From Cristatella mucedo (Eukaryota; Bryozoa; Phylactolaemata; Cristatellidae), in NCBI GenBank assembly GCA_009760855.2, contig WPIO01000048.1, positions 57,501 to 121,500 on the forward strand: a stretch of DNA of 64,000 nucleotides, in the 5' to 3' direction. Made by a program: the position numbers and the translations under genes. How positions within the stretch are numbered: the first letter of the stretch is position 1; each line of letters opens with the position of its first letter. Below, in pieces: positions 20,837 to 31,400 of this stretch. Below the pieces are notes generated by a model. That model did not search any database, was not told the origin of the DNA, and was given only the letters and a program-made list of their open reading frames with translations.

Positions 20837-21045
20837 AAAAGATCAAACAACTAAAATTCAATAGTATTTTAGATGTAATTCAAAAACTTGGTTATGAATT
20901 TGCTATTACATGTATTCTAGATGGGAGTTATGTAACCAAAGATACTTGTAATTCTGAAGATAGACCTAATGTTAGATTGAAATTAGATCAACTTAAAGTA
21001 TATAGCGTTGTTAAACGAAGTGACTTTAATCCTGCAGACTATTAG
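20837..21045 (+). CDS. unidentified viral gene, 3' part or separate small gene
   Basis: Open from the LINE tail to TAG at 21,043-21,045. About 68 residues of AT-rich, viral-type coding sequence (IKQLKFNSILDVIQKLGYEF ... LKVYSVVKRSDFNPADY). It lacks a start codon outside the LINE, so it is probably the 3' part of the gene at 19,626. It converges on the PLA2-like gene 55 bp downstream. Confidence 0.5.
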
Positions 21046-21099
21046 ATGAAAAATAAAAAAAAACAGATATAAGAATAAAAAAACAAAAGTTAGACTACT

Positions 21100-21830
21100 T
21101 TAATTGTTTATTATCTTTTTTCTAGTGATATCCAACATTCTATTAACGATTCCTCTAGCATAGTTTTTTATTTTTTTAAGCCTTGCAGGATTTGATAATT
21201 TATCTTTGAGAAAATCAGTTACAAATGATTCATTCAACACACGGTCAACACCCAAACCAAGTTTTGCTTTTGCCATTAATCCAGCTGCAACAGTTTTTGC
21301 GTCTTCACGAACATAATTAGGTTCTCTAGGGTCTAATACTATTCTAGCAGCAGATTCAGCTAAAATAATATCAGATAAATTTCTTAATTTTGTTCGTTTT
21401 GGTTTTGAAATGGATGAAGTTTCAGTATACAGACTATCATGGATCAAAGCAGACCTGTCTAAATCATTAACTCGACCCGCATAAGAGTAACGACCAGTAT
21501 TATTGAATGAAGCGTTTGGAACATATTCAGCTTTAACGTTTGATGGAAGTTTCATATGAACTTCACGGTTGCTAGTTAACCTGCTTATGAAATCAACAAT
21601 ACCAGAACCAAGTCTTCTATTTTGTTTTAGTTGTTTAAGAGTAAGATTCAGTTGTAATCAAATTCCTTTACCTCTACATTTTTCTATTTTTGCTGTGTTA
21701 TAGTAACAAATATTGGAATGTTACCAGATAAATCAACATGTTTAAGTCCTATAGAAATAGATTCTTTAGATTTATGTATTTAATTTAGTTGATGAACGGA
21801 TAAAGCAAGTTTTATTTCTTGATACGACAT
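21100..21830 (-). pseudogene. PLA2-like virion protein of adintovirus type
   Basis: About 240 codons from ATG 21,830. The N-terminal third (IKLALSVHQLN, then LKHVDLSGNIPIFVT) resembles the conserved start of a virion protein typical of Polintons and adintoviruses. The C-terminal half, an intact 151-codon frame, contains YSYAGRVNDLDRSALIHDSLY. Its HDxxY pair is the catalytic signature of parvovirus-type phospholipase A2 domains, preceded by a Tyr/Gly-rich segment at the place of the calcium loop. Stops (TAA, TAG, TGA) and a frameshift break the first third. In relatives this activity is thought to help breach endosomal membranes. Confidence 0.6.
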
Positions 21831-21995
21831 TCTATAATATTTTAATTATTTTAAAGTATTAAATAAGTACCTTATAAAAATGTCGCAATATGAAATTTTT
21901 GCAAACAGAATTGATGAAACGTGTTAATGAATTGATTGAACTTTCCTTATACACTTACATAAGATAATAAATTAGTTCGTTACATTGATTACTAA

Positions 21996-22373
21996 TTAAT
22001 TATTACATCTCTTCTTTAACTCATCTCTAAGTTCAATAATTTCATTATAAATTTGTTCCTGTGTTGTTCCTCTAGCAAATAGATTGGCTAGCAAGATTGC
22101 TCACTCAGTTTTATAATTACACATTTTCTTTCCGCCTATTTTACTAGCTTCAACTTTCTTAATATCTCTCTTTAGTTCTTCTGAGTAACTAACATCAGAC
22201 TCCTCTACTAGTTTCTTTCCTTGATTTAGATAATCTAATCTGTTTTTTACCTCTGAATTCTGAACCTTATCTGACAAATCAATATCTACTCCTTTATCAA
22301 GTAGTTCTATCATATTTCTCAAGTCCACACTTGCATTCTTTAATCTTTCACTCTGTAGACCTAAAACACTCAT
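21996..22373 (-). pseudogene. small helical viral protein
   Basis: ATG 22,373 directly follows the TGA of the upstream gene. A 90-codon charged helical frame ends at TGA 22,101-22,103; the same frame continues (AILLANLFARGTTQEQIYNE) to TAA 21,996-21,998, so the TGA is probably an acquired stop. No family recognised. Confidence 0.5.
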
Positions 22374-23101
22374 TCATTCTTCATGTGTTTTCATTTTGGG
22401 AGCTTTCACAGTAAACATAGTTTCATCTACAATTTCTTTCACTAAACTTTCAACAGCAAAAGTTATTGAAACTGCTAATCTAACCGTACCAATTACACTT
22501 GCTATACTAGCTAATATTGCAGGAATTGCGGGGAGTAGACCACCGGAACTAAATTCAAGAAAGTTCTTTTTCCATGCTATAGGATCTAAATTTGTTGCAT
22601 CCCAAGAAACTTCTTTCCCAAACATTTCAGATAAAAACTTACTGGGATTTTGATACCAGCCACTTTTTTATTTCTCTGCTTCAAGTAGTATTTCATTTAT
22701 ATAATAGCCCTCATCAAGTGATGCAACCTTGTGGTTAGTCCTTCCTTTTTATCACTTATTGTTTTCCAAAAAACTAGTCCGTATTTACCTAAAGCAATAT
22801 CGTCAACAATATATTTTAAAAATAGTCCTAAATCTACTATTCCTATAGCTTCTGATAGAATCTCACCTAGTGCTTTAGTAGCAGTTTCCATAACTGTAAA
22901 CGATTGTAATACTTTTGGAACTGTCTTTGCTATTTTTTTTAAAACTTGTAAAGACAGTTTCGTTGCAATTTTCGGCGCTACTTTTATAATAGCTTTTGAA
23001 CCAACTTCTGTTGCAGTTGTAACACCTGAAACTACTTCTTTGGTTGTATTAACACCTTCTTGTATATCTTCAGAAACGCCTTTACCTTTTTTATTCTTCA
23101 T
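22374..23101 (-). pseudogene. viral protein with hydrophobic helices (membrane-active or minor capsid)
   Basis: About 240 codons from ATG 23,101. It has a basic start (MKNKKGKG), long amphipathic helices (KIATKLSLQVLKKIAKTVPK), a frameshift near 22,735 and an in-frame TAA near 22,675, then an intact 83-codon end with a strongly hydrophobic segment (GGLLPAIPAILASIASVIGT). It ends with TGA immediately before the ATG of the next gene. The architecture fits a membrane-lytic or internal capsid protein; the function is inferred. Confidence 0.5.
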
Positions 23102-23112
23102 ATATGTAAGTA
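23102..23112. promoter_or_regulatory. 11-bp divergent spacer
   Basis: Separates the start codons of the hydrophobic protein gene (-) and fiber II (+). Promoter sequence, if any, lies within the coding starts. Confidence 0.35.
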
Positions 23113-23979
23113 ATGGAAAAAGTAAGTAAAATTAACGGAATTTTTATGCTAATCTTGATGCAAATAAAAATAGAGTAACAAACTTATGTTATCTTGTTAA
23201 TGATTGTGATGCAATAAGATTGGACTATGCTCTTAGTTCAAATGTTGGTGGTAGTATAATTTCTAATGCTACTGGTGAATTTGCAACTGCATCAGTTTGA
23301 TCTAATTTACTATCAAAGAGTGGAACAAACGCAATGTCACAATTGAATTGTAAGAATGTTATCGGTATATCAGATAATTAGGCTGATGGTACTGTATACT
23401 CAGATTTAAGACCTTATAAAGTAATAAATTATGGATTGTTGAAAAGTATGACACAAGTGCTTTAAGGTAATGCAACAGAAAGCATGAATATGGGTGGAAA
23501 GAATATTACAAACTTGAAAGACTCTGATGGTGTAACAAAATATGTTGATAATACTAAATAAGTAGGATTTAGGTATTTAGGATTGAGCTCTTATGCTTAT
23601 CATAGTTTATTCAAACTTGATATGTTAGGACTTAATATTATAGCTAATGGTAGTAGTGGACCTGGTTATTCACTGCAACAAATTACACCAGCTGATATGC
23701 CAATTATAGAGCAGGGAACTGGAAGAAAGTTAGGATTTATAACTAATCTTAAAACATTCTTTCCTGGTACATTACCAAACTTTGGAATGATATCTGGTAT
23801 TATGTATGCAACAGTTAAAACGAATGCTTATTTAGATTTGATTAGTGATAGTACTTAATGGTGTTAGTAGAACTATAGTTTTAATAATTAATTTTGATTA
23901 AACTTGCACTTATGCTGTTAACAATTTTACTGTTGCAAATAGTATTAGTTATATAGATTTTCTTGTTAGTTTTGTATAG
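23113..23979 (+). pseudogene. fiber-like protein II
   Basis: Starts at ATG 23,113 with MEKVSKING, matching the SKING segment of fiber I; after a frameshift near 23,145 the stalk motif NLDANKNRVTNL follows. A second stalk unit at 23,480-23,560 reads NMGGKNITNLKDSDGVTKYV. In-frame stops: TGA 23,298, TAG 23,379, TAA 23,463, TAA 23,559 and TAA 23,899. A one-base shift lies near 23,858. The distal half (SSYAYHSLFKLDMLGLNIIA onward) is likely the head. Frame continuity across the stops shows recent decay. Confidence 0.72.
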
Positions 23980-23981
23980 AA

Positions 23982-24750
23982 ATGTTAGGTTATAGAAAAA
24001 AGGAATTAATGCAAAGAACTATATTATAAAGACTGGTGATAAACTTACTGGTAATCTTAGTATGAATAGCAACTTGATAAAGAACTTAGGTGATCCTGTT
24101 GATGCAGGCAGGTGACGCTGTAAACAGAAAATATATAGATACGAACTTTGTTCCAAAGATTTCTAGATCAATTATTTCTGGCGGAGATATTGATTCATGA
24201 ACAATCACAGATTGGCAGATCTTGCTAATCCTACAAATCCTAGTGATGCTGCAACGAAGGATTATGCAGATACTAAATTAACAATTACAGGTGAAAGTAT
24301 GAGTGGTATTTAACTGTAAATGGAAGTATTACTGTTGATTTTAATGATGTTCCAAATAAAGCTTATACAGATGCAAATTTTCTTAGTTTAAATGGTGGAA
24401 TATTTAATGGAAACTTGGATATGCGAAATAACTGTATCAGGATTACAAATGATCCTGTTAATCCTAATGCTAGAGTAAGTCTTGCTTATGTAAATAGAGT
24501 ATCAGATGGAAATGTTGCAATTATAAAATTTTACTTAAGACTTATATCATCAGATAATGAAACTACTTTTTTATTTACTAGACTTACAAAAACAGCTGAT
24601 ATATTTATTGTTAATACAACTGATATTATTGTTGAAGGAGTATCATTCATATTATTAACAGCATATGAATCTACAGGATATTATTACTTAACTTCTTCTC
24701 AACAAAATGTTTTTTATACCAAATGCTATTTTAAAAAAAAATTCTTTTAA
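23982..24750 (+). pseudogene. fiber-like protein III
   Basis: The frame starting near 23,990 shows TGDKLTGNLSMNSNLIKNLG followed by an Asp-Pro-Val-Asp block. Further repeats are HRLADLANPTNPSDAATKDY and, after breaks, GNLDMRNNCIRITNDPVNPN at 24,409-24,470. The 111-codon end (24,415-24,750) carries a beta-rich head. Frameshifts occur near 24,110, 24,200 and 24,310. The repeated Gly-Asn-Leu-x-Met ... Asp-Pro ... Ala-Val/Thr-x-x-Tyr pattern is that of phage-type fiber stalks. Confidence 0.72.
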
Positions 24751-24938
24751 TTCCACCATATTTTACTCCTACAAATATAACGATCCGAATTCATTATTCG
24801 GTTCTTATATGCTTTATAATAGTAATAAACTAGTAAACTCTGTTGATTTTAAAGGATCACAAAATTTGTATAACACAGTTTCATTAATGACTTTTTATAT
24901 AGCATTAACACAATATGCTTCCTCGAAAAGAATTAGAG

Positions 24939-25471
24939 ATGTTTGGTACACGGAATTTTGCTACAAACAGAATAACAAATGTTGGAAAAACAGTCAATAG
25001 TCTAGAAGTAGTTAATACAGAATTTCTGATAGTAATTATTTTAAAAATGAATCGGATCAAAATATAAGAAGTGATTTATCTGCAAACGAAAAACATATGT
25101 TGGGGTGTAGATCCTATAAATAAAATTGATATTGCAAGGAAAAAATATCTTGATACACAAGTTGATTCTTATGATAATGATAGTCAATCAATAAACGGAA
25201 ACTTAATTGTTAATAGTTCAACAATGATAAGAAATAGTTTAACAATGGAAAGAAATAGTGATATAATTATTTACCAAATGATATGATTTCTAGCAGAAAC
25301 TTTGAACGTCTTTACTTAAAATGTGGAGATAATCCAAATAGTACTAAGATTATTGATACAACTACTTTGATTGAATATCTTTCAAATTTAATTTTAACTA
25401 ATGTAGTTAATATTGCAATTCGAGGACCAAGTTTTTACTCTTCAAATAATTTATTTTATCTACATTATTAG
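24939..25471 (+). pseudogene. fiber-like protein IV
   Basis: ATG 24,939 opens MFGTRNFATNRITNVGKTVN, a degenerate stalk unit. Later frames give DPINKIDIARKKYLDTQVDS and SINGNLIVNSSTMIRNSLTM, again stalk-like, then a short Cys-containing head region (25,283-25,471). Several frameshifts between 25,010 and 25,290. Less certain than II and III. Confidence 0.6.
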
Positions 25472-25516
25472 ATATCAACATAAAAACCAAAATACTTTAA
25501 AGCAATAATAAATGTT

Positions 25517-26190
25517 ATGGGTTATGATAAAAGTGTTACTAATAATTCTTATCCAGCATATGAAAATGATATATTTAATTATTCAGTTGGTAATAAAACT
25601 ACTATTGAAACATCAGCAGAAAATAATATTGCTACAAATCAATATCAAGTTGTCAAAGTTAATCTTCTTAAAACAAATGTATATTTAAGTACAAGATATA
25701 AAATATATGGTGACCTTTTAACTAGAAGTATAAAACAAAATGTCTATTGTCAGAGAATGGAATATTTAAATAGGTTAGGACTGAGTTATTTCTATGTAGA
25801 AAATGGAATTGTAGCTCTTAATACTATTGATTATGTTAATATATTTAAACTTGATGATGGAATGACATACATTCATATTGTTCTTCATATCCATCTCTAA
25901 CAACTTCTAATTATGGCCATTTATCTACTGGTAATGTAAATGATTTGTCATCTCCAAGTATTCCTGATTGTGTTGAAATTGAATGTCTAACAAATGTTTT
26001 TTATTCTCCAACAAGATCAATGGATATTGCAACTTTTGTTGATGGAATTCCTGCTACACATTAGGATGAAACATATATAATACCAGTATATTTACCAGCA
26101 ATTCCAATTGGAGTAGAATATTTTCCAGATGATAGTGAAGGAATAATACCAATGAGTTTAGAAGAACTTTCTAGACTTTCCAATTCATAG
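25517..26190 (+). pseudogene. unidentified viral protein following the fibers
   Basis: About 224 codons. ATG 25,517 (MGYDKSVTNN) runs to a frameshift near 25,875, then the frame continues (SSYPSLTTSNYGHLSTGNVN) with an in-frame TAG near 26,062 to the stop at about 26,188. The C-terminus is acidic (DDSEGIIPMSLEELSRLSNS). It may be a spike-base or minor capsid protein by position; no family recognised. Confidence 0.5.
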
Positions 26191-26299
26191 CCTCGTTCAT
26201 CAATTCTTCTGGAAGATCACAACTTTTACCTTCAACTTTTTCTTTCTTTATTTGATTAGTTAGTTCTGTTAGTCTAGAGTAAGCTTCAGACTTCATACT
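26162..26299 (-). CDS. small ORF overlapping the preceding gene end
   Basis: Starts MKSEAYSRLTELTNQIKKEK. 41 residues, charged and helical, antiparallel to the end of the previous gene. Coding status is uncertain because of its size. Confidence 0.35.
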
Positions 26300-26316
26300 A
26301 TTTATTTTTCTAATTT

Positions 26317-26472
26317 TTAATCTTTTAGAAAATCTTCAAAGATTAAACCATTTCTAACTTTATAAAATATACATGCTACTTCCGGTTCAGAGTGATTGAT
26401 TCTTAGTGCTTTATATTCTAGTTCTAGTTTTAAAGCATCTAACAGTGTTGATCTAATGTCTTCAATTCTACT
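26317..26472 (-). CDS. small unidentified viral protein
   Basis: Starts at MSRIEDIRSTLLDALKLELE (ATG 26,472; the longer frame starts at 26,562). Intact 51-codon helical frame ending FEDFLKD. No family recognised. Confidence 0.4.
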   Translation of the reverse strand, partial: SRIEDIRSTLLDALKLELEYKALRINHSEPEVACIFYKVRNGLIFEDFLKD

Positions 26473-26599
26473 CATTGTATAGAAACAGATCTTAAAGTTT
26501 GAATATTGTTGACTGTGTACTTCATTAAGACAGTCTTTTCCTCTTGTTTCAACTGAAACCACTTTTTATAACATTGTTTTTATTTTGTTTTAATTTAAA

Positions 26600-26722
26600 T
26601 TAATGTATACAGCTGTTGTTGCAAGTTGTGTCAGCGGTTTGTACATGTGCTGCTAGTGCTGCTGCAGTTGCTTTTTGTCTTGTACTTTTACCATCACTTA
26701 GATCAGGCAGAACTGCATTCAT
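26600..26722 (-). CDS. very small viral ORF
   Basis: 40 residues from ATG 26,722 (MNAVLPDLSDGKSTRQKATA) ending before TAA 26,600-26,602. The Ala-rich ATAAALAAHV segment resembles TTAAALKAYV in the next gene upstream, so the two may be duplicates. Confidence 0.35.
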   Translation of the reverse strand: MNAVLPDLSDGKSTRQKATAAALAAHVQTADTTCNNSCIH

Positions 26723-26814
26723 CTTTAACAATTCCAGAGATCACAGGGTTTAACTCCGGATACTCCGGATGCAACAGTTGAGAGTGTTGGAAGTTGTGAT
26801 GCAATCTATGTTGT

Positions 26815-27111
26815 TTAACCAGATATTTCACCAGGTGTACCTAGAAGTGCATCAACTTTTGCTCTAACTTTAGTATCAAGACTTGCTGTTATATCTGCCC
26901 TTCCTGATTTAATTACCTTTTGTGCTTCAATATCACACTTATCTAGATAGAATTTCTTAACAGATGTATCTTTCAGAACTGATATATCTGAATCAAGTGT
27001 TTGCTCATCGTAAGATGTCATTCTTGATTTAACTAGATAATCTACGTAGGCTTTTAGTGCTGCAGCAGTAGTTGCGAGAATTGGGTCAGTAACATCAGAA
27101 GTTGTAGCCAT
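26815..27111 (-). CDS. small helical viral protein, intact
   Basis: 98 residues from ATG 27,111 (MATTSDVTDPILATTAAALK), helical, with alternating charged residues and no breaks. No family recognised. Confidence 0.5.
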   Translation of the reverse strand: MATTSDVTDPILATTAAALKAYVDYLVKSRMTSYDEQTLDSDISVLKDTSVKKFYLDKCDIEAQKVIKSGRADITASLDTKVRAKVDALLGTPGEISG

Positions 27112-27119
27112 TTTCCTAT

Positions 27120-27507
27120 AATGATTGTAAAAAAAATCACACCTAATAAACTTATTAGATAAATAGTTATTAAATCATCTATTTCATCAACTTTACCTTA
27201 TATTATCTATTTAATGTGTTTCAAACTTAAAACTTATATTCTGTACCACTTTCACACATAAATATTCTACAATATAAATCAGAAATATTTAAAAGAGCAG
27301 TAATAGTTGATTTATCAGATTTGAAATACAATTATAAGGTTTATTTTTAATAAAACAAAAATCAAGAGATTTGAATTTTAGTCTAAACATTTTCTGCAAT
27401 ATCTCTAGATTCACAACAACAAATAATCTTAAAAAAATGTTCATCCATCTATGTATAGTTACACAATTTTTTAATATGATTAATTAATTTGTACACCTGG
27501 TTTGCTT
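27120..27507. other. AT-rich viral stretch without a supported gene
   Basis: Only short broken frames on either strand. It may contain remains of a small gene. Confidence 0.4.
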
Positions 27508-27837
27508 TTAGTGTTTTAGATTTTTATTTGCTTCTTCTAGCATTTCATTTATCTTACTACGACATTCCATTAGTGTATCACATGTATCACAAATCTCTAT
27601 AAGAACATTAACAAATGAACTTTCTAAATCTGGCATATGTTTATCTAGTGAATGTTTAACTATTCATTGATCTTCTCCCTTAAGTTTTTGTAAACAGATT
27701 CTTATAGCCACTTCTCTAGATTGCTTACAACTAAGAACTCCTTTTGCAGCAAATGTAAAGCGCCTAGAAAGAGATTAAGTTCTCTGAGGGCACTTTATCA
27801 AGTACATTATTATTATTATTAAGAATGATTGAAACAT
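27508..27837 (-). pseudogene. small viral gene split by a LINE tail
   Basis: ATG 27,837 opens five codons (MFQSF) before a 78-bp LINE 3' fragment. The frame resumes beyond it (SREVAIRICLQKLKGEDQ, then HSLDKHMPDLESSFVNVL) with one in-frame TGA and ends at TAA 27,508-27,510. Two Cys pairs (CDTC, CRSK context) occur late. Function unknown. Confidence 0.45.
27743..27820 (+). mobile_element. LINE 3'-end micro-insertion
   Basis: Consists only of the last stretch of the LINE 3' UTR (TTGCAGCAAATGTAAAGCGC to GGGCACTTTATC) plus an (ATT)n tail, inside AT-rich viral DNA. Extreme 5' truncation, or a SINE using the same tail. Confidence 0.85.
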
Positions 27838-27873
27838 CTATTTTCTATGTAAGTAAAACTATTTTTATTTAAT

Positions 27874-28158
27874 TTAAAGTTCATGTTCGTTTACAAAACT
27901 GTGATTATCTTGTTGAATATATCGTTCATATTGTTCTCCAAATATAAGTTCTTCAAGACTTATACCACCTTCCTCACTAACATAATCCTCTTCCCCGCTA
28001 ACAATGCAGTAAAAAAAGTCGGTTTCTGATTCTGATTCAGGAACGTAGTCAGGATCCTCCGAAAGTGTATCAGATACTGATACAGTGTCTGAAAGAGTAA
28101 TATCAATTGAATCTTCTTCCTCTGGAAATCGGAAAAGTACTTGTTTTCCTTGGTCCAT
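27874..28158 (-). CDS. acidic small viral protein, intact
   Basis: 94 residues from ATG 28,158. Asp, Glu and Ser dominate (VSDTLSEDPDYVPESESETD, SGEEDYVSEEGG). Such acidic proteins often act in regulation or DNA mimicry, but no family is recognised. It lies downstream of the polymerase on the same strand. Confidence 0.55.
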   Translation of the reverse strand: MDQGKQVLFRFPEEEDSIDITLSDTVSVSDTLSEDPDYVPESESETDFFYCIVSGEEDYVSEEGGISLEELIFGEQYERYIQQDNHSFVNEHEL

Positions 28159-28407
28159 TGTATATAGTGGACATTTTTTTCATTAATTTATATTTATTCA
28201 ATATTAATTTATATTTTTATTTATTCATTTAATTTCTTCATTGATTTAAAAATATCTATTTCTTCTAGGATATCAACGTATTTTTTATCTGTTTTTATTT
28301 TCTCTTTATCAGCAAATCTTACTTTCTTTATAGGTAATTATTTTGTTTTTTCGATTTTTATTTTCGGCATCTATATTAACATTCAAAGCATTTACCACCA
28401 GTCTCTT

Positions 28408-31400
28408 TTATTCTGTAGTGTCCGTAAGGTAAGCATAACTATGAATTCCACAATCCAACCAGTATCGTTTTGACTCAAATGCAGACAGTGCTCTTTTTTC
28501 AATTTCTTTGTAATAATATCGTGTTTATTTTGTGACATACGATAGAAATCTCTATCAAATGTTTCATTGAACTCTTTGGTATTATAACCATTTATAAATA
28601 CATCATTTGCTTTAGATAGACAATGTGAATATTCTTTATGTGTTAGTTTTGAGTGTTCAATTACAGATTTTGGAATTCCTTTTGCTTTCACGATTGGATT
28701 TACAAAACTAACTGAATATAATTTTGGTCTCAAAGCAATCAATTCCTTAATTTGTTCTTGAATTATCTCGTCTAGAATTTTCCAAACTCATCTTTGTGAA
28801 ACCAATCTTTATATCATATAGTTCCACATCAAAGTTTTCGCTTCTTATGTTAACAACTAATGAATCAGTCTCTGTATATAACAAATTTATTCTGTCATTA
28901 AACTGATTTTTTAATACATCATCGTGAAATCTTTGCATATTTAATTTTGGCAAATCAAGAATGGCAACACCCATGAACATTGGTTTGTTTAAAACTGTAG
29001 TTCTTTTAGCACGTTCAAAGCCAACTAAAGTTTTATCAAAGCATCTAATTTCTTTAAGTCTTGAATCTCTCATTAACTTATCATACAATAAATCATTATT
29101 TTTAGTTCCTGTGTTTACTATTCTAGCACATGTTTTGTTTTCAACGTTTTCACAAGTTTTTCCATAAATCTGACGCATAAAAATCTTTGTATAGATTTCT
29201 TTTAAACCCATCTTTTTTACGATCAAGTTCAATCTTTTTCTCAGCACATATATCAATAAATAGTTTTGCCCAACGTTCCCCTTTAAACTTATCAACTTTA
29301 TGTATTTTAGTTGGTATCAGTCATTTACTAACAACAAACTGAAAGTAACTATGTGTTAGATAATTAGTTTTCTTAGAGAAATCAGAAATCAATTTTGGAA
29401 TATAACTTCCTCCTGTTGAAAATCTCAGTTGATAGTTAGAATATTCAGAACTTCCAACAATTCTACTTTCAGGACAAAGAGGACAAATCATTGTGTAAAT
29501 CATGTAGTTCCTTTGGATATTACAAATCAGCTAAAACAAAAATACTTATATCACAATCTGGTGGTAATGACATTATTTTTTCAAGTGGCCAATTACTTAG
29601 ATCGTCTTCAATATGTTCTGTAATAGGTAAGTGCCACAGAATAACTGCTGGGTATAAACTTTTTGCATCCCAGTACATAATATGATTAGTGTCTTTTTCA
29701 TTATGGTTGTTAGTAGTACAAATTCTTTGACTTACTTGACAAGCGCCTCCTCTAATTGAATTCTTAAATTTTTGATACAGTTGTGAATCACCCTTTTTTA
29801 CCTAGTAAGTTTATAGCACATGAAGTGTAAAAAAAGTACAAGACCAAGCATAATGTAGTGCAGATAGATAATGAACGGGATCTAATTTAAATCATTTTAT
29901 AAAACTGTTTCTATATGATTCAAAACAATCTGCAAGAAGTGTAACATCTGATTTTAGATAAACACCTAAATTTTTAATATTCAAAACTTTAAACCTTTTT
30001 ATGCATGATTATAATCTTCACTAATAATACTTTTATCAAAACTAAGTTTGCTATTGAATGCTTTAATATTTGCAACGTTATTTTCTTTGAATCTATCAAA
30101 CGAATTCATGTATTCATATGGATAGACCCCTTTCCTTGATATTATATCTAATAGACTATCAGGATTAATATCGGGATATATTTTTTAAAGATACTCATTG
30201 TAATATCAAACTTTGAATTAGCTTTTTTAATGAAGTAACTATATCACATAATTTATTACTCACAAAATTGTAAGAATCTTTGAACTCAAAATCATTAAAT
30301 TTCCTTGACATATAACTTTCCATTTTATGTGCAACAGGTTTACAATCAATAATATATGACATACCTTTTACAATCAAGTGATAATCATAATCTTTGAAAT
30401 TAGGAATAAAGACGGGTTTTTTCCAATCTTTAATAGGAAATCTAACTAATGAATTAAAAAGTGTATGAGCTGCTCCTCTAAATTTACCTGTCAAATGACA
30501 ATGATCTCTACCTTTTATTGTTCCATACTCACTATCAAATCAGTTTTTACAGACCCAGCATATTTTAGAATTATTAAAGTTTTCAGTAGCAACGTCATCA
30601 ATATCAATAGGTAATTCTTTGAATTCAGATAAATTCTTTTTTAAAAACTTACTAAAAATAATTTATTAAAAATTTTAAAAGTAGCTCAACACAATTTGAA
30701 CCTATGATATAAATTCTTCAATACTTTGTCCACTATAATCAACAACAATTACACAAGACCCACAAGGAACTTGAAGCATATTTGTACATGAGTCACTACA
30801 TTTACTTGTAGTTAACTTATTATAACAATATTGTTGATTAACATTGTTTGATGACATACTTTCATAACAAAGGTCACATGTCTTTACTCACAAACCCTTA
30901 AAATCCGCATAACAAGTATATGGTGCGCTAATAATTTTAGCATGATCGCTGAATTTCCAAAGTGTTGTAACTTTTATTTTACCTTTTTTCTTATTTTCTT
31001 TAAGACATGGCATTTTTAAAGTAGAATAAGGAGAATTAACGCCATTACACATAAGTAAATGATTTTCTAAATCTATAGAAGTGAAGAATCTGTCTATGCA
31101 TATATGACAATAAAATAACGATCCTCCCTTATTAGGTGTTCTACAAAGACTACTAAATTTTTTTATCAATACATAATGACTTTTTACAACTTTATTTACT
31201 AATAATAAACTAATGTGTATATTTGAAATTTCCAATCCTCCACTTGCAATTTTCAGTTGACAAATACCAGATTTACTTCTATATTCATAAGCATTTATAC
31301 TAACATTAAATAGTTTACCTAATTTCTTAGTATCAATTACTTTGAGAGGCAATTATATTTCTTATATTTGTTCATTAAGTGATACAAAATCATTTTTAAA

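Noticed and set aside
13311-23979. A reassigned genetic code (TAA/TAG as Gln, TGA as Trp) in the virus
   Set aside because: TAA dominates the in-frame stops and Gln would fit many sites, but frameshifts are equally common, TGA also occurs where Gly or Arg is expected (polymerase near 29,320 and the PLA2-like gene N-terminal region), and terminal repeat divergence predicts this amount of nonsense change in AT-rich DNA. Alignment of stop positions with conserved columns in relatives would settle it.
27743-27820. A viral regulatory hairpin
   Set aside because: The GC-rich stem is the LINE 3' end with its ATT tail, found many times in host DNA.
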